DNA from: Nocardia takedensis NBRC 100417
Lineage (GTDB): Bacteria > Actinomycetota > Actinomycetes > Mycobacteriales > Mycobacteriaceae
DNA length: 41,192 bases
Assembly: GCF_000308695.1 (NCBI RefSeq)
Contig: NZ_BAGG01000018.1
Coordinates: 1-41,192 of the forward strand
Direction of reading: 5' to 3'
Part shown: positions 27,601 to 34,990 of the stretch, in pieces
How positions within the stretch are numbered: the stretch's first letter is position 1
Layout: every line of letters starts with the position of its first letter
Made by a program: the position numbers and the translations under genes
The notes under the pieces: model-generated
Told to the model about the DNA's origin: nothing
Database searches by the model: none
What the model saw: the letters and a program-made list of their open reading frames with translations, nothing else

Positions 27601-28921
27601 GGTGCCGGTGTCCGGGGCAGCCGACCCCGGCGACGCGATCCGCGCCGCCAAGCACGCCCTGCTCTCCGTGCCGGACAAGGGCATCGGCTACGGACTGCTG
27701 CGCTACCTGAACGAGGAGACCGCGCGCGCCCTGCCCGCGCGGTTGCCGGGCCGAATCGCGTTCAACTACCTGGGTCGCTACTCCACCGGCGACATCCCGG
27801 AAGGGCTCGAGGGCCTGGGCTGGCTGCCCACCGACGAATTCGGCGACCTGCCCACCGACGAATGCCCGGATGTGCCCGCCCAGGCCGAGATCGACGTCAA
27901 CGCGGTCGTCGTGGGCGAGCGGTTGCAGGCCAGTTTCGGCTACCCGGCCACGCTGCTCGACGGTGAGGACGTCGCCGACCTGGCCCGCGGCTGGGTCGAC
28001 GCCCTGACCGCCGTCGCCGACTACGCGCACACCCCGGCCGCCCGGGAGGCGGGCGCGGCGGAGGAACGGGCGATGGCCGAGGCGGCGGCGCGCACCCGTG
28101 GATCGGGCGGCCTGGGACTGGACGTCCTGCTGCCGATCCGCGCCGACGGCGACCGGCCCGCGCTGTTCTGCGTGCACCCGTCCTCGGGGATGGCCTGGAC
28201 CTACCTCGGTCTGGCCGAAGCCCTCGCGCCCGACCGCCCGGTCTACGGTCTGCAAGCGCCCGACCTGAGCGGGCGCGAACCCTCGGCCCGCAGCATCGAG
28301 GAATTCGCCGACCGCTACGTCCGCGAGATCCGCGCCGTCCAACCGCACGGCCCCTACCACCTGATGGGCTGGTCCTTCGGCGGACTGATCGCGCACGCCA
28401 TCGCGACCCGACTCGAACGCGACGGCCACGAGGTCGGGGTGCTGGCCCTGCTGGACGCCGACACCGCCGACATCGACGGCGACAGCATCGAACCCCTCAC
28501 CGCGGGCGCGTTCATCAGCACCTTCGGCGCGGTCTTCGGCATCGACGACGTCCCCGCCGACGCCACCGCCGCACAGGCCGCCGACCTGATCCGCGCCCGG
28601 ATGGGCGGCGCCGCGCTGGTCGACGCCGACACCCTGGAACGGATGGCGGGCTCCTACAACGCCTCCGCGCGCACCAGGACCGGCTACCGGCGACCCACCT
28701 ACCGCGGCGACGTGCTGTTCGTCAGCGCCACCGTGGACACCTCCGAGATCTTCGACCCCGAGGGCTGGCGGCCGCACGTCACCGGGGACATCGACGTCGT
28801 CGAGATCGAGACCACCCACGACGAACTGACCGCGCCGCACGTGCTGCCGCTGATCGCGCGGGCACTGGACGACCACATGACCGCGCGGGAAGCCCGCCCG
28901 ACACAGGAGGCACAGCAGTGA
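15698..28921 (+). CDS. Trimodular non-ribosomal peptide synthetase (C-A-PCP-E/C-A-PCP/C-A-PCP-E/TE)
   Basis: A 4407-residue megasynthase. The order read from motifs is C1 (about 16-440), A1 (465-965), PCP1 (Ser1007), E1 (1049-1495), C2 (1520-1960), A2 (1985-2490), PCP2 (Ser2534), C3 (2587-3030), A3 (3062-3560), PCP3 (Ser3603), E2 (3648-4110), TE (4138-4395, Ser4226). All HHxxxDG motifs are intact (His149, 1191, 1660, 2728, 3798). The product should be a D-L-D tripeptide released by the thioesterase. A first condensation domain with EntF-like features suggests an N-acyl cap supplied in trans. AGGA lies 7 nt before the ATG. The stop overlaps the ABC transporter gene by 4 nt. The specific product is not recognised, and no MbtH, loading ligase or PPTase gene is in the window. 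Confidence 0.96.
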   Translation: MPQRSVTSLVPDSAPSVDAFPLSAAQRGIWFAQHFAGATPISIAQYTELDGPIDLDVLADAARRAGREFGTGYLRLVEIDGIPHQCVDPTLDDTLGVVDLRGEADPVAAAHAWMRAEYSAPLDLLTDRLAATTMLRIGDRHWFWYQRIHHIVLDGFGAMTMLQRVAELYNAAVDGVDAPPSRAEDLRDIVEADTAYRASRRFVADGEHWRAHLSGMAEPVGLAGHSAPAQAHPRLAAGQVPADTAALLDAVARAENSSVAPVVVAAFAAYLSAMTATPEVVLSLPVSGRTTASLRRSGGMVANVVPLRLRVDPTATVGALIRAAQGELTGALRRQRYRQEDIVRDLGLPVDEAVSFGPTVNLMMVDTRLTLGSVVGRMHVLTSGLIEDLFLNLYPGAGAASSHIDFQANPNLYGEVELAGQHRRFLEFLHAFLAAGVDARAGAIPVLSPAEAAELAPARGVEGLPARTFAQILADGAARAPEAVALRDERRTLTYREAEEYTARLARTLLAAGAGPERAVAISIPRSVDSVLAMWAVARTGAAFVPIDPGYPADRVEYMIGDSGVVAGLTVAAAREALPDTVSWTVLDDPATAAAIAAEDAAPITAADLPRAAHVDQLAYLIYTSGSTGLPKGVMVSHRGLANLVASSGSRFGVDAESVVAHAVSPSFDISVEELLVALAAGATVAVVPPAAYAGEDLARLLRAHRVTHLNVTPAVVNSLDPATLPDLRTVVVGGDACPPELVAKWAGRTLLNGYGPTETTITVTLSAPMTPDAPITIGGITRGVRAVVLDPWLRPVAPGVAGELYLGGPAVARGYHRRNGLTASRFVADPFAAGERLYRTGDLVRWLRTDRGWELDYAGRGDFQVKIRGYRIELGEIDAALQRLPGVDFALTLGASTPAGATALVSYVLAVPGVDLVGESLRVAVGEHLPSYMVPTVITVLDHLPLTPVGKVDRRALPAPDFAAPQRERRAPSTPREQTLAALFAEVLGLDAVGVDENFFALGGDSIVSIQLVSRARTAGLHLSARDVFERKTVAALAAVATEVVDTVAELPGGGVGPVPLTPIVHAMLEDGDTWRRYAQAVLVRLPAEVDPAAAPAAVRTLLDHHDLLRSRLRRVDSRWDWTVDAPGALDADALIEVCVATGDPETFREAALQRAADHLDPAEGVMARFVLVLPEAGTESAPHLWIVLHHLVTDGVSWRTLLPDLATAWFGGELDPVGTSYRRWAHALVEQAPDRRAELPLWQRIIATPDPALGDRHADPELDVVATLAELRTTLPVDLADTVLDAVPARFHCGADDVLLTALALALARVRGTTAALITVEGHGREESVLPGADVARTVGWFTTVYPVGLDLTGVDVDDAFAGGPSAGIALRAVKEQLRAVPDRGVGYGMLRYLDEAPELAGTAAPQVSFNYLGRAGTGDGPWLPRRFAATRDDRAPLPAVLDINAIMGADGLETTWAYASRVLDADRVAELAEAWSTALSALAAHAATPDAGGHSPSDFPLTAVTQDDIDTWSRAYPDLRDVWPLSPLQYGLLFHAWYDTDTADGYTVQTRLDLAGSVDSARLRRAAQTVVDRHDNLRAAFVETADGPRQLVPASAEVRWADIDLTGIADPAERERELARRIAVDAATRFDLTRPPLLRFLCLRTDAQRWTLLMTNHHVVLDGWSTPLLVRELLTVYIATGAGAEVADVLAPAPSYRGFLSWLADRDDARESAEVWRAALAGIDAPTRAVATLADITTTESATVSIDLPADLIARLEATTRAAGATVNTAVQAAWALLLVMLTGRTDVVFGGTVSGRPPQLPGVEDMVGLFINTLPVRVRLDPAERVADLLARVQAEQAALLDHQHIGLAAIHQAVGLAELFDTLTVFESYPIDREALSQSMDVAGMRVVDVTGTDATPYPLNLMVIPLRGSEGDTLRVSVKYLVDHLDSASATRLLDRFVLLLTQLAERPEARIAALQHCDDAERAALLPVRGPESVASRTLPEVLVAGAAIDPDALAVSAGEQSMTYRELDAWSNRFARVLLRRGIGAEVFVVLALTRSVESVVAVWALAKTGAAFAPLDPNYPVERIEHILSDSKAPIGVTVRATGETLPGTIDWLLLDDLNTIRRVMTVSDAPITDAERGGAIRTDQTAYLIYTSGSTGKPKAVLLGHRGIANLVTAQRETLDLDPSARALQVASPSFDASVFELLTAHAHGARLVLSPPEVYGGAELEALLREQRVTHAVITPSVLATMDPDGLPDLRVLSVAGEAAGPELVDQWARGRRMANLYGPTEFSIWASGPGELRPGAPITMGAPLRGAAVTVLDAWLRPVPVGVEGELYLAGPAIARGYFNRFGMTAARFVADPHGAPGERMYRTGDMVRWVHRDGVLELEYLGRSDFQVKIRGLRIELGEIDAVLSADADVDYAATLGCPGPSGEIVLVSYVVPTARWRESHGADADFDTERLRARVAGKLPGFMVPSAVVTLADVPLTPVGKLDRKALPVPDFAAFQRPYLAPRTPVEAAVADVFAEVLDTERVGADHSFFELGGNSLSATKVVARINAALGSTIALRDLFDAPTVAQLAARVVPAGEGTRARFELARRIRPDRVPLSPAQQRMWVLNRLEPSSPAYNIAVALRLTGDLDVAAMRTALTRVVDRHESLRTMYPADADGPRQVVVATAVAAPPLAVVEVADGAPLRARIADLAGVGFDLTTEAPLRVGLFRVAAPPSGNGAAPEHVVVLVVHHISADGASMAPLAGDLMTAYAACVAGVDAALPALPVQYADFALWHRELLGDEADPDSLAARQLDHWTRTLTGAPDLLELPADRPRPAVQSLRSADLDFTVDPALHERVTELAAANDVSLFMVAHAALAILLARLGGTPDVVVGTAVAGRGEAALDPMVGMFVNTVALRTPVDPDLGFREFLSRVRAWDLDAFAHVDVPFERLVQVLNPARSTAHHPVFQVSLSLQNFVEPTLELPGLTVRVEDLERDAAQFDLSLDLRERRSETGAHGIDGVLTYATDLFDPASAAALVARWRRVLAAVVADPDLALAAIDVLAPEERVDLVPVRGPRGGGTVPLPWLLTESALAHPERDAIVFADTTLTYGELEARSNRLARLLIAAGAGPETVVALGLTRGAHLLIGLWAVAKAGAAFLPVDPRHPADRIEHMVRDSGAALGLTTLAHRDALPEHARWLALDDPEFLAAAHGIGAHTLRSTDLRAPIRPDHPAWMIYTSGSTGTPKGVAVTHRGLADLVTAQQESLGLDADARVLQVASPSFDASIFEALMAFGSGATAVVAPPEVFGGDALADLIEARRVSHMVITPSALATVDPERVSSVRVLAVAGEAVGPELVQRWAVGRTMVNLYGPTEFTIWATGSAPLRPDEPVTIGTPIRGAAVLVLDDRLRPVPVGMAGELYLSGPALARGYHARPDLDAARFVADPYGEPGERMYRTGDLVRWIRVRGELRLDYLGRTDFQVKVRGQRIELGEIDAVLGRAQGVDFAVTLGVPGPTGSTALAAYVVREPGADPEIAALRAHAAQALPGYMVPAAITVLDALPLNAVGKLDRKALPEPVFADDTTPYVAPSTPTEHVLATVFAALLGRERVGVDDSFFALGGDSILAIQLVSRARAEGVTVTPLQVFEHRTVAALAAAADAAGATAVLEELPGGGVGEIPLPPIVRYMLDRGGDHDRFAQTAVLELPVGITHEQMAATLGAVVDRHDMLRSRLRRDHTGEYRLEVAEPGSVDVAALIHRVEFAADADAVDLREFAAAETDAAMNRLRPADGTVLGFLWLDPVGDAGSRSRAGRLIVLAHHLVVDGVSWRILVPDLMAAWAQVSAHATPVLADTGTSVRRWSHALVEEAHRPERVRELDHWRALLDGPDPGFAARDLDPAVDRADTLRRVEVEVPADVTATLLTTLPGLFHGGVADALVATLAQSVREWRARTDDSVLIRMEGHGRQEEIVPGADLSRTVGWFTTIYPVRVPVSGAADPGDAIRAAKHALLSVPDKGIGYGLLRYLNEETARALPARLPGRIAFNYLGRYSTGDIPEGLEGLGWLPTDEFGDLPTDECPDVPAQAEIDVNAVVVGERLQASFGYPATLLDGEDVADLARGWVDALTAVADYAHTPAAREAGAAEERAMAEAAARTRGSGGLGLDVLLPIRADGDRPALFCVHPSSGMAWTYLGLAEALAPDRPVYGLQAPDLSGREPSARSIEEFADRYVREIRAVQPHGPYHLMGWSFGGLIAHAIATRLERDGHEVGVLALLDADTADIDGDSIEPLTAGAFISTFGAVFGIDDVPADATAAQAADLIRARMGGAALVDADTLERMAGSYNASARTRTGYRRPTYRGDVLFVSATVDTSEIFDPEGWRPHVTGDIDVVEIETTHDELTAPHVLPLIARALDDHMTAREARPTQEAQQ
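15743..20200 (+). other. NRPS module 1: C(starter-like)-A1-PCP1-E1
   Basis: C1 has IHHIVLDG (His149) and shares [11 protein letters not shown] and FGPTVNLM with EntF/DhbF-type condensation domains, which accept an acyl or aryl group from a separate carrier. A1 carries [14 protein letters not shown] and NGYGPTETT. My hand alignment to GrsA gives a pocket code of D-I-E-N-V-G-G-I-T plus the invariant Lys; Glu and Asn at code positions 3 and 4 recall ornithine/hydroxyornithine codes. PCP1 has LGGDSI. E1 has HHLVTDG, EGHGRE, VGWFTT and FNYLGR, so the residue is converted to the D form. Confidence 0.8.
20248..23412 (+). other. NRPS module 2: C2(D-C-L type)-A2-PCP2
   Basis: C2 begins [14 protein letters not shown] and has [10 protein letters not shown], the style of condensation domains that follow an epimerase. 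A2 has [14 protein letters not shown] and [11 protein letters not shown]. The aligned pocket code is D-A-F-V-S-A-L-I-W, which suits an uncharged residue but matches no code I can name. PCP2 is LGGNSLSA, the non-epimerase form, so this residue should stay L. Confidence 0.78.
23455..28040 (+). other. NRPS module 3: C3(L-C-L type)-A3-PCP3-E2
   Basis: C3 ([24 protein letters not shown]) is of the type that follows an L-residue, in agreement with module 2 lacking an E domain. A3 gives the code D-A-F-V-A-A-L-I-W, one position different from A2, so the two modules probably load the same or a very similar amino acid. PCP3 (LGGDSI) and E2 (HHLVVDG, EGHGRQ, VGWFTT, FNYLGR) predict a D-residue. E2 contains a short duplicated LPTDE segment near residues 4043-4055. 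Confidence 0.78.
27824..27863 (+). repeat. Short direct repeat, 24-bp period, inside the E2 coding region
   Basis: The 16-bp sequence CTGCCCACCGACGAAT occurs at 27824-27839 and again at 27848-27863. It encodes LPTDE twice ([16 protein letters not shown]). It looks like a small in-frame duplication in a surface loop of the last epimerase domain. Confidence 0.8.
28118..28890 (+). other. NRPS C-terminal type I thioesterase domain
   Basis: An alpha/beta hydrolase domain starting near [18 protein letters not shown]. The nucleophile Ser4226 is in GWSFGG, an Asp lies in LALLDAD, and the His is probably in [10 protein letters not shown]. It resembles the EntF-type thioesterase and would release the peptide by hydrolysis or ring closure. 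Confidence 0.88.
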
Positions 28922-29892
28922 GCGATACCGGAGTAGTGGTCGAGGGCGTCGAGAAATCCTTCGGCGACGTCCACGCCCTGCGCGGCGTGGACTTCGCCGC
29001 CGCGCAGGGGGAGGTGCTCGGCATCCTCGGCCCCAACGGCGCGGGCAAGACCACGACCGTCAACATCCTGTCCACCCTCATCCCGCCCGACCGCGGCCGC
29101 GCGGTAGTCGCCGGGCACGACGTGGTCGCCGACCCGGCCGCGGTGCGCCGCGCGATCATGCTGACCGGACAGTTCGCCGCCCTGGACGACATGCTCACCG
29201 GCCACGAGAACCTGGTCATGTTCGGCAGGTTGATGGGGTTGCGCAAACGCGCGGCCCGCGCCCGCGCCGACGAACTGCTCGGCGAATTCGACCTCACCGA
29301 CGCCGCGGGCCGCCGCGTCGGCACCTACTCCGGCGGTATGCGCAGGCGTATCGACATCGCCTGCGGGTTGGTCGTGCGCCCGGACGTCGTCTTCCTGGAC
29401 GAACCCACCACCGGTCTGGACCCGCGCAGCAGGCAGGGCGTCTGGGATCTGGTGACCGGCTTCCGCAAACACGGCATCACCACCCTGCTGACCACCCAGT
29501 ACCTCGAAGAAGCCGACGCCCTGTGCGATCGCATCATCGTCATCGATCACGGCGTCGTCATCGCCGAGGGCACCGCCGACCAGCTCAAATCCCGCACCGG
29601 CGGCAGCTACTGCGAAGTGGTGCCGCTGCGCATGGAAGACCTGCCCGCCGTCGCCACCGCGCTGGGACCGCTGCTGCCCGAGGACACCCGCGTCGACCTC
29701 GCGCCCGACGCCGACCGACTCGCCATCCCCGCCCCGGAAGGGGCCAAGACCCTCGCCGAGGCGCTGCGCCGACTCGACGCCGCCGGCGTCGAACTGGTCG
29801 ACATCGCCCTGCGCCGCCCCTCGCTCGACGAAGTGTTCCTGCACCTGACCGGCCGCCCCGCCGAAACCGCCCCCGAGGAGGCACGCACATGA
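28918..29892 (+). CDS. ABC exporter ATP-binding protein (DrrA-like)
   Basis: A 324-residue nucleotide-binding subunit of the daunorubicin-resistance type. Walker A is GPNGAGKT (38-45), the signature is YSGGM (137-141), Walker B is VVFLDEP (157-163), and the H-loop region follows [13 protein letters not shown]-terminal domain of about 100 residues (DUF4162-like) ends it. The GTG start at 28918 overlaps the NRPS stop (GTGA), so synthesis is coupled to the synthetase. Together with the next two genes it should power export of the peptide across the cytoplasmic membrane, as DrrABC does for mycobacterial lipids. Confidence 0.94.
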   Translation: MSDTGVVVEGVEKSFGDVHALRGVDFAAAQGEVLGILGPNGAGKTTTVNILSTLIPPDRGRAVVAGHDVVADPAAVRRAIMLTGQFAALDDMLTGHENLVMFGRLMGLRKRAARARADELLGEFDLTDAAGRRVGTYSGGMRRRIDIACGLVVRPDVVFLDEPTTGLDPRSRQGVWDLVTGFRKHGITTLLTTQYLEEADALCDRIIVIDHGVVIAEGTADQLKSRTGGSYCEVVPLRMEDLPAVATALGPLLPEDTRVDLAPDADRLAIPAPEGAKTLAEALRRLDAAGVELVDIALRRPSLDEVFLHLTGRPAETAPEEART

Positions 29893-30710
29893 CCACCGGC
29901 GTCTGGCTGGCCGAAGGACCGGCCGCCCCGGTCCGCGCCCAACAGTGGTGGGTGCTGACCTCCCGGCTGATCGCCCCCGCGATCCGCAGCGGCGAGGTGC
30001 TGACCTCGGTGTTCGCGCCCATCGCGTTCACCGCCAGCTTCTACATCCCGCTCAAGACCGTGATGATGTTCTCCGGCAACGGGTTCAGCAGCTACGCGCA
30101 ATACATGATGCCGATCGTCATCCTGCAAGGCGCGGCGTTCACCTCCGTCGGCGCGGCGTTCCGCTCGGCCACCGACGCGGTCGCGGGCCTGGACCGCCGC
30201 TTCGGGGCGATGCCCATCGGCGCGTTCGTCCCCGTCGCGGCACGCATGTCCGGCAACGTCTTCCGACTGGTCATCGCCCTGATCGCCGCGCTGATCTGCG
30301 GCCACGTCATCGGCTTCCGTTTCTGCCTCGACACCGCCCACACCCTCGGATTCCTGGCCTTCTCCCTGCTGATCGGCATCACCCTGACCCTGGCCGCCGA
30401 CGTCATCGGCACCGTCTCGCGCAGTCCCGAGGCCACTACCCAGGCCCTGGTGCTGCCGCCGCTGATCTTCGGCATGCTCTCCACCGGACTCGCGCCCGCG
30501 AGCCAATTCCCCGACTGGATCGAACCGTTCGTGCGCAACCAACCCATCTCCCAGTGGGTCGCGGCGCTGCGCGCGCTGGCCGGTGACACCAGCGGCAACG
30601 CCGACCCGGTCACCTGGTCGCTGATGATCCCGCCCCTGCTGTGGGCGCTGGGCATCCTGCTGATCTGCTTCCCGCTCGCGTTGCGACTGAGTTCGAGGAG
30701 GACCCGATGA
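29889..30710 (+). CDS. ABC-2 type permease (DrrB-like)
   Basis: A 273-residue membrane subunit with about six helices after a 25-residue cytoplasmic N-terminus. Helical segments include VLTSVFAPIAFTASFYIPL, MMPIVILQGAAFTSVGAAF, LVIALIAALICGHVIGF and TLGFLAFSLLIGITLTLAADV. The segment SPEATTQALVLPPLIFGMLSTGL and the late FVRNQPISQWVAALRAL are typical of DrrB/ABC-2 permeases. ATG at 29889 overlaps the ATPase stop by 4 nt (ATGA). It should form a heterodimeric pore with the following gene. Confidence 0.92.
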   Translation: MTTGVWLAEGPAAPVRAQQWWVLTSRLIAPAIRSGEVLTSVFAPIAFTASFYIPLKTVMMFSGNGFSSYAQYMMPIVILQGAAFTSVGAAFRSATDAVAGLDRRFGAMPIGAFVPVAARMSGNVFRLVIALIAALICGHVIGFRFCLDTAHTLGFLAFSLLIGITLTLAADVIGTVSRSPEATTQALVLPPLIFGMLSTGLAPASQFPDWIEPFVRNQPISQWVAALRALAGDTSGNADPVTWSLMIPPLLWALGILLICFPLALRLSSRRTR

Positions 30711-31531
30711 CCCTCGCACAGAGCGTCGTCCGCAGCGTCGGCGTGCGCGGCGCGGGCGAAGCCGGACCCGCCACCCTGGTCCGGCACACCGCCATCCAGA
30801 CCCAACGGCTGCTGCTGCGCTGGTCGCGCAGTCCGGTCGCGCTGCTCGAGACCCTGATCATCCCGTGCCTGCTGCTGCTGATGCTCGACATCGTCGTCGG
30901 CAACCAGATCCAGAAGTTCGTCGGCACGAACGCCCTCTACGGGTCGGTGCCCATGGTCGCCATCGTCGGCGCGCTGTCCGGCGCGGTGGCGAGCGGGGTC
31001 ATGCTGGGCCGCGAACGCGACGAAGGGCTGCTGGCGCGGTTCTGGGTGCTGCCCGTGCACCGCGGCTCCGGACTGCTCGCCCGCGTCCTGGCCGAAGGCT
31101 GCCGCATCCTCGCGGGCACGCTGGCCGTGGTGCTCGTCGGCTACCTGCTCGGATTCCGTTTCCAGCAGGGCCCCGCCGCCGCCCTGCTGTTCATCGCGAT
31201 CCCCGTGCTGTTCGGGCTCGGCTTCGCCACCATGGTCACCGCCATCGCGGTCTTCTCGGCCAAGGCGACCCTGGTCGAAGGCGTGATGATCCTCAGTTCG
31301 CTGCTCATGTTCTTCAGCACCGGATTCGTGCCGCTGGCCGCCTACCCCGAATGGATCCAGCCGCTGGTCCGCAACCAGCCCATGTCGGTCGCGGTGGACA
31401 CCATGAAGGCGCTGTCGCTGGGCGGGCCGCTCGCGCACCCGCTCCGCCTGACCCTGATGTGGTCGATCGGCGCGCTCGTGGTGTTCGCGATTCCCGCGGC
31501 CATCGGATACCGGCGGGCCAGTCGGCGGTAG
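30707..31531 (+). CDS. ABC-2 type permease (DrrC-like)
   Basis: A 274-residue second permease with six predicted helices (LLETLIIPCLLLLMLDIVV, VAIVGALSGAVASGVML, ILAGTLAVVLVGYLLGF, AALLFIAIPVLFGLGFATMV, GVMILSSLLMFFSTGFVPLA, MWSIGALVVFAIPAAIGY). The ERDEGLLARFWVLPVHRGSGLLAR loop and LVRNQPMSVAVDTMKAL are diagnostic for the family. The start ATG at 30707 overlaps the DrrB-like stop (ATGA), with GAGGAGG upstream. It is the last gene of the operon and ends 1 nt from the end of the convergent downstream gene. Confidence 0.92.
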   Translation: MTLAQSVVRSVGVRGAGEAGPATLVRHTAIQTQRLLLRWSRSPVALLETLIIPCLLLLMLDIVVGNQIQKFVGTNALYGSVPMVAIVGALSGAVASGVMLGRERDEGLLARFWVLPVHRGSGLLARVLAEGCRILAGTLAVVLVGYLLGFRFQQGPAAALLFIAIPVLFGLGFATMVTAIAVFSAKATLVEGVMILSSLLMFFSTGFVPLAAYPEWIQPLVRNQPMSVAVDTMKALSLGGPLAHPLRLTLMWSIGALVVFAIPAAIGYRRASRR

Positions 31532-31532
31532 A

Positions 31533-31961
31533 TCAGGTCGCCGGAGAGGGTGGAGGCGGAGCCTCGCCCCCCGGCGCGGTGTTCGGAGACGAAGCGCCGC
31601 CGTCGGTGGTGGGAGTTGTGGATTCCGGGGCGTCGCCGGCCGGACCGTCGGGCACGGCAGCGCCGCCGGGCTGTGCCTCCGTGCGGCCGGTCGTAGACGC
31701 GCCCGGGGAGGGTGCCGAGGTCGGGGGTTCGGATGCCGTGTCCGCCGCCGACGCGGGCGGCGCTTCGAACGGCACGGTGTTGCCCGCCGCGTCCTTCGTG
31801 CCGGCCGCCGCTTCGATGGCGGCGGCGAGTTCGGCGACCGAACCCCAGGTGCGCGGGGGTTCGGCGTCGAAATTGCCGATGGTGAACCAGTCCTCGGTCT
31901 CGCGGTAGCGGACCAGGCCCTTGCCGGTGTCGTCGACGGTGACGTCGAGCTCACCGGACAT
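31533..31961 (-). CDS. Unknown protein with Pro/Thr/Ala-rich tail
   Basis: A 142-residue protein that I do not recognise. The first 60 residues look folded (SGELDVTVDDTGKGLVRYRE, WFTIGNFDAEPPRTWGSVAELAAAIE), with a W/F-rich small domain. The last 80 residues are low-complexity, rich in Pro, Thr, Ala and Gly, and are probably disordered. There is no signal peptide. A strong ribosome site GAGGAGGG lies 5 nt before ATG 31961. It lies immediately downstream of the HNH lipoprotein gene on the same strand (56-nt gap), so the two may be co-transcribed. Confidence 0.65.
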   Translation of the reverse strand: MSGELDVTVDDTGKGLVRYRETEDWFTIGNFDAEPPRTWGSVAELAAAIEAAAGTKDAAGNTVPFEAPPASAADTASEPPTSAPSPGASTTGRTEAQPGGAAVPDGPAGDAPESTTPTTDGGASSPNTAPGGEAPPPPSPAT

Positions 31962-32017
31962 CGTGCCCTCCTCTTCGGTGAGGACCGATGTTTTCACGGT
32001 GAGCTCGACGATGTCGT

Positions 32018-32806
32018 TTATCTGAATTCTCCTCGGCCTGCGCAGTCGTCGATCGCGGCAAGGATCGCCGTACGTTCGGCGGGATCGACGGTCAGCCCGT
32101 ACTTTACTTTGACCGTGACGTAGCGTTCGAGATAGACACACCGGAAGCTGCCCGGCGGCAGGTAGTTGGCGGCGTCCTGGTCGCCCTTGGAGCGGTTCGC
32201 CGACGGGTCGCTGGCTTCCAGGTTCAGCGCGTCGTTGGCGATGCGGCGGCGGGTGTCCTCGTCCAACTTGTTCGCCCCGGACCGCCACGCCTCGGCCAGC
32301 GCCACGATGTGCTCGGCGTCGACGTCGGCCGGATCGGTGATGAACTTGTAGGGCTTGAGCTGTCCGGTCTTCGAGTCGAGGAAGCCGTAGGCGTCCTGCC
32401 AGCCGCCGCCCGCACCGACTTTCAGGTCACAGGTCTTCGGGTCGAGGGTGACCGGGCCGGTGGCGTCGCGCAGCATCATCACCTCGCGACTGGTGCACTT
32501 GGCGTATTGCGCGTATTCCGTGCCGAATCCGTGTTCGGGCTTGTTGGTGTCCCAGTGCGGGAACTTCTCTCGGCTGTAGCCGGACATCGACGCCTCGGCC
32601 CCGTCGACCAGCGCGCCCGCCTTCGCGCGGATCTCGGCCGCCGACATGCTCGTCTGCGCCGAGGCCGCCGGACCGCCCGCCCCGCCGCTGTCGATGACCG
32701 CGGGTTTCTCGGTGCCCGCACAGGCGGTGAGCACCGTGGCGGCCAGGCAGAGCGGGGCGTACACCGCGAGGGACCGACGCGGGCCGCGGGGGGAAAACCA
32801 CTTCAC
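32018..32806 (-). CDS. HNH endonuclease family lipoprotein (DUF1524-type secreted nuclease)
   Basis: A 262-residue exported protein. The N-terminus has a basic region (SPRGPRR), a hydrophobic core and a lipobox VLTAC with Cys29 as likely lipid anchor. The nuclease core is the actinobacterial form: DAEHIVALAEAWRSGA (His166), IANDALNLEASD (Asn195) and SANRSKGDQDAANYLPP. Related proteins are secreted DNases of unknown purpose. GTG at 32806 has GGAG 6 nt upstream and is preferred; ATG 32818 is the main alternative. Four further cysteines (positions 104, 126, 223, 255) could form two disulfides. Confidence 0.87.
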   Translation of the reverse strand: MKWFSPRGPRRSLAVYAPLCLAATVLTACAGTEKPAVIDSGGAGGPAASAQTSMSAAEIRAKAGALVDGAEASMSGYSREKFPHWDTNKPEHGFGTEYAQYAKCTSREVMMLRDATGPVTLDPKTCDLKVGAGGGWQDAYGFLDSKTGQLKPYKFITDPADVDAEHIVALAEAWRSGANKLDEDTRRRIANDALNLEASDPSANRSKGDQDAANYLPPGSFRCVYLERYVTVKVKYGLTVDPAERTAILAAIDDCAGRGEFR

Positions 32807-32833
32807 TACGAACTCCATCGAACAGGACCGCAA

Positions 32834-33439
32834 CCATGTCGCGCTGCGTCGGAATGCTGTATTCGTTCGGTTACCGAATCGGCGTCAAGCTACCTGGACA
32901 CAGGCCGACGGAATGGCCGCGCCACGTATGAGATTCGGCACAATCACGGTGGCCACCATTGTGGGGCAAGCGCACTCGGATCGAAAGTCCGGCGAAGTCC
33001 GGTCCGCCCCCGAGTCGCCGTGCCGGCGCCGACTCGGGGGCGGTGGATCACGACGAGACCGTCGTCGGCGCGTGCGTGCGGGCGGGTGTCCAGGCCGACC
33101 GCGAACGCGCGCCACCACGGGGCTGATGAGGGGGACGTCCCGAGGTGGCACCGCGCGCCGATGGATCTCGTGCGTGAAGTTCTGGAAGGTCATGCGGTGT
33201 CGGTCCGGGGAGTTCGGGCCGGTCCGATCCGCTGCGATCTACGTACTCGAATAGTAGATAGATGTCGCCGATGTGGCAACCACGTTACTTATCTGCGAAA
33301 AGGTGGTTAACCGAACGAAAGGTTGCCGGAGATCTACGGGATAGCTACGGAATCGCAGGTCGACAGCACGGTTCATCGCCACGCTGACCGCCGCGTCGGG
33401 GGTCGCTCTCGTGGCGAGCGTCACAACCCGGCCGGCCGG
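32834..33439. other. Gene-poor interval with operator-like repeats
   Basis: About 600 bp with no convincing gene; the two minus-strand open frames (102 and 61 residues) have composition unlike real proteins here. It holds a palindrome TTCGGT-T-ACCGAA (32866-32878) and, at 33305-33312, GGTTAACC. A 12-bp sequence TTCGTTCGGTTA at 32862-32873 recurs inverted at 33308-33319. The right part (33240-33330) is richer in A/T than its surroundings. Confidence 0.5.
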
Positions 33440-33760
33440 TCACCGCAGGAATTCGAGGTCGTGGTCCTCCCGCCCCGCCCACCAGGCATCCAATCCACCC
33501 TCGTCGAAAGCCTCCGGCGGAAGGCGATATTCGCCCGGCGCGTCGTGGGACAACGCGCCCGAACGGATCGTCGCCTCCCGAATCGCGCGCACGGCCGCCA
33601 CCACCGGCGGATCCGGCTGGGTGAACGAGCAGTCGTGGCCGTTCTGGAAGGCGTACAGCGCGGCGATGGCGTCACGGACGGACGGGTCCTCGTCGGGATA
33701 TCGCGCGTGCAGTGCCCGGATCGACCACTCCACGACATCTTCGATCGCGTGCAGCGACAT
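33440..33760 (-). CDS. Unknown small protein
   Basis: A 106-residue soluble protein with no family I can name. It has a helical first half (LHAIEDVVEWSIRALHARYPDEDPSVRDAIAALYAFQ) and ends in an acidic, Trp-containing segment (GGLDAWWAGREDHDLEFLR). The ATG at 33760 is favoured because the promoter-like TACCCT (33788-33793, minus strand) lies within a longer frame that starts at 33805. A six-codon upstream frame ends on this ATG. It follows the YaeQ gene on the same strand after 96 nt. Confidence 0.6.
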   Translation of the reverse strand: MSLHAIEDVVEWSIRALHARYPDEDPSVRDAIAALYAFQNGHDCSFTQPDPPVVAAVRAIREATIRSGALSHDAPGEYRLPPEAFDEGGLDAWWAGREDHDLEFLR

Positions 33761-33780
33761 CAGTCGCGTCTTCTCTCCAC
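33760..33780 (-). CDS. Putative leaderless 6-codon upstream ORF
   Basis: GTG at 33780 stands 7 nt after TACCCT and opens MERRRD, whose stop TGA shares a base with the ATG of the following gene (TGATG). The geometry matches a leaderless peptide that hands ribosomes to the next gene. Confidence 0.25.
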   Translation of the reverse strand: MERRRD

Positions 33781-33787
33781 GGCCGAA

Positions 33788-33793
33788 AGGGTA
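33788..33793 (-). promoter_or_regulatory. -10 box for the 106-residue unknown gene
   Basis: TACCCT on the minus strand, 7 nt before the GTG of the mini-ORF. The same hexamer serves clpS and the DUF2017 gene. Confidence 0.4.
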
Positions 33794-33856
33794 CCGGCGG
33801 ACCACCGCCCGCCGCGCGCGGGGTGGGCATCGAAAATCGCTGGCGCGCAGCGGAGA

Positions 33857-34399
33857 TCAGGCGAGGCGGTACTCCGTCACCGTCGAACTCGCGTGCACCC
33901 CGTTGACCTCGAGGAACAACTGCCCCTCGGTGACCGACAGACTCGCGGTCGTGCGCCGCTCCAGCGCCGAAGCGACCGTGTCCACGAATTCGCGATCGAA
34001 CGCGTAGAGCGGAATCGTGCGCGCCTCGTGGATCCGCTTGCCCGACAACTGCGCCAACACCCGCTCCGGGTCGCGATGGGTGTAGATCGCGGTCCGCTCG
34101 GCCAGTTTGCTGCCGCGATGCACCCGCTCGGCGTCCGGCGCGCCGATCTCGATCCACCCCGTCAACCTGCCCGTGAGGTCACGCACCAACACGGCGGGTT
34201 CGTCGGTCGAGGACACCCCGCCCTCACTGAACGCGATCCCCTCGCGAAATTCCAAGCAGTAGGCCAGCAGACGCGTCACCAGGAACTCGGCGGTCTCCGA
34301 CGGATGCCGCGCCACCCGCAGCGACAGGTCCTCGTAGACGCCGCGATCGACATCGGCCACCTGAATGTTCACGGTATACACGGTCGCGCTCAGAGCCAT
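33857..34399 (-). CDS. YaeQ family protein (PD-(D/E)XK nuclease-like fold)
   Basis: A 180-residue protein that matches the YaeQ family from end to end: MALSATVYTVNIQVADVDR at the start, LSLRVARHPSETAEFLVTRLLAYCL, STDEPAVLVRDLTGRLTGWIEIGAPDAERVHRGSK and TAIYTHR. The family length is about 180 in E. coli too. YaeQ has a restriction-endonuclease-like fold, but its biological role is unsettled. ATG 34399 lies 9 nt after a TAGGCT -10-like box, giving an almost leaderless mRNA. It diverges from the unknown gene at 34460. Confidence 0.92.
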   Translation of the reverse strand: MALSATVYTVNIQVADVDRGVYEDLSLRVARHPSETAEFLVTRLLAYCLEFREGIAFSEGGVSSTDEPAVLVRDLTGRLTGWIEIGAPDAERVHRGSKLAERTAIYTHRDPERVLAQLSGKRIHEARTIPLYAFDREFVDTVASALERRTTASLSVTEGQLFLEVNGVHASSTVTEYRLA

Positions 34400-34446
34400 A
34401 GTCGCCGAAGCCTAGACCACCGCCCGCCGGCCCCCGCCGCCCCGGT

Positions 34447-34452
34447 TACGGT
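34447..34452 (+). promoter_or_regulatory. -10 box of the 143-residue unknown gene
   Basis: TACGGT ends 7 nt before GTG at 34460. It fixes that start, since the open frame itself extends far upstream through the YaeQ gene. Confidence 0.4.
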
Positions 34453-34459
34453 GTCCGCC

Positions 34460-34891
34460 GTGCCGAACCCGAACACCTACGCGCTCTACGCCTGGGGCAA
34501 CTGGATCCAGGAGTGCGAAATCGACCGCCGCCCAACCTGGCTCGATCCGGCCGTACTGCGCGGCGACCGTGTCCTAGAAGACCCCGACCTCACCATCTAC
34601 GACGGCGAGCCCCTGCGCGTGGACGCGAGCATCTCCCTCTACCTGGTCGATGGCGATTTCGTCCTCGGCCGAGACTTCACGCCCACCGATGCCCCGTGGC
34701 GCGCCTACTACCTGCGCCTCGAATCCGACGGCACTTTCGACGCGGCCTTACGTCTGGCCACCATTCTCGAAGAACAAGCCGATCTCTACCGCGACCCCGA
34801 CCCGGCCACCAACCCCCTCCCGATCGGCGAAATCCACACCACCTGGGAAGACCCCCACGGCCAATGGGACCTGGCCCTCCTCCGCCTCTGA
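34460..34891 (+). CDS. Unknown protein
   Basis: A 143-residue acidic protein of unrecognised family, with many Asp, Trp and Tyr residues (TYALYAWGNWIQECEID, RAYYLRLESDGTFDAAL, ILEEQADLYRDP, TTWEDPHGQWDLALLRL). It has no signal peptide and no membrane segment. Small, acidic, aromatic-rich proteins of this kind are often immunity or partner proteins, but nothing in the sequence proves that. The GTG start is supported by the upstream -10 box. Confidence 0.65.
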   Translation: MPNPNTYALYAWGNWIQECEIDRRPTWLDPAVLRGDRVLEDPDLTIYDGEPLRVDASISLYLVDGDFVLGRDFTPTDAPWRAYYLRLESDGTFDAALRLATILEEQADLYRDPDPATNPLPIGEIHTTWEDPHGQWDLALLRL

Positions 34892-34901
34892 TCTCCGATC
34901 A

Positions 34902-34921
34902 GGTTGCTGAAATATGCAACC
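34902..34921. promoter_or_regulatory. Hairpin or operator between two unknown genes
   Basis: GGTTGC and GCAACC form a 6-bp inverted repeat around the A/T-rich TGAAATAT, 10 nt after the stop of the preceding gene and upstream of the promoter of the next. It could be a weak terminator or a repressor site. Confidence 0.35.
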
Positions 34922-34958
34922 AGCTGGGAAAACGCCTTCGTGATGTGACCTGCGCGGG

Positions 34959-34964
34959 TAGGCT
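34959..34964 (+). promoter_or_regulatory. -10 box of the secreted Cys-rich protein gene
   Basis: TAGGCT with a weak TTCGTG 16 nt upstream (34937-34942). The leader of about 20 nt contains GGAAGGAG, a strong ribosome site. Confidence 0.4.
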
Positions 34965-34990
34965 TTCGGCCCGACCGGAAGGAGTCGACG

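Noticed and set aside
18740..28876. A 3378-codon open frame on the minus strand, opposite the NRPS gene
   Set aside because: It is the shadow of the NRPS coding frame in high-GC DNA. Its translation is a low-complexity Arg/Gly/Asp/Gln/Val mix without domains.
32885..33193. Minus-strand open frame of 102 residues
   Set aside because: Its Arg/Pro-rich composition, lack of a ribosome site and lack of any fold-like pattern point to non-coding DNA.
33239..33424. Minus-strand open frame of 61 residues
   Set aside because: It has no ribosome site and no recognisable pattern, and it crosses the A/T-rich repeat-containing interval.
33323..34459. Plus-strand extension ahead of the gene at 34460
   Set aside because: It is antisense to the YaeQ and 33440 genes; the -10 box at 34447 marks the true start.
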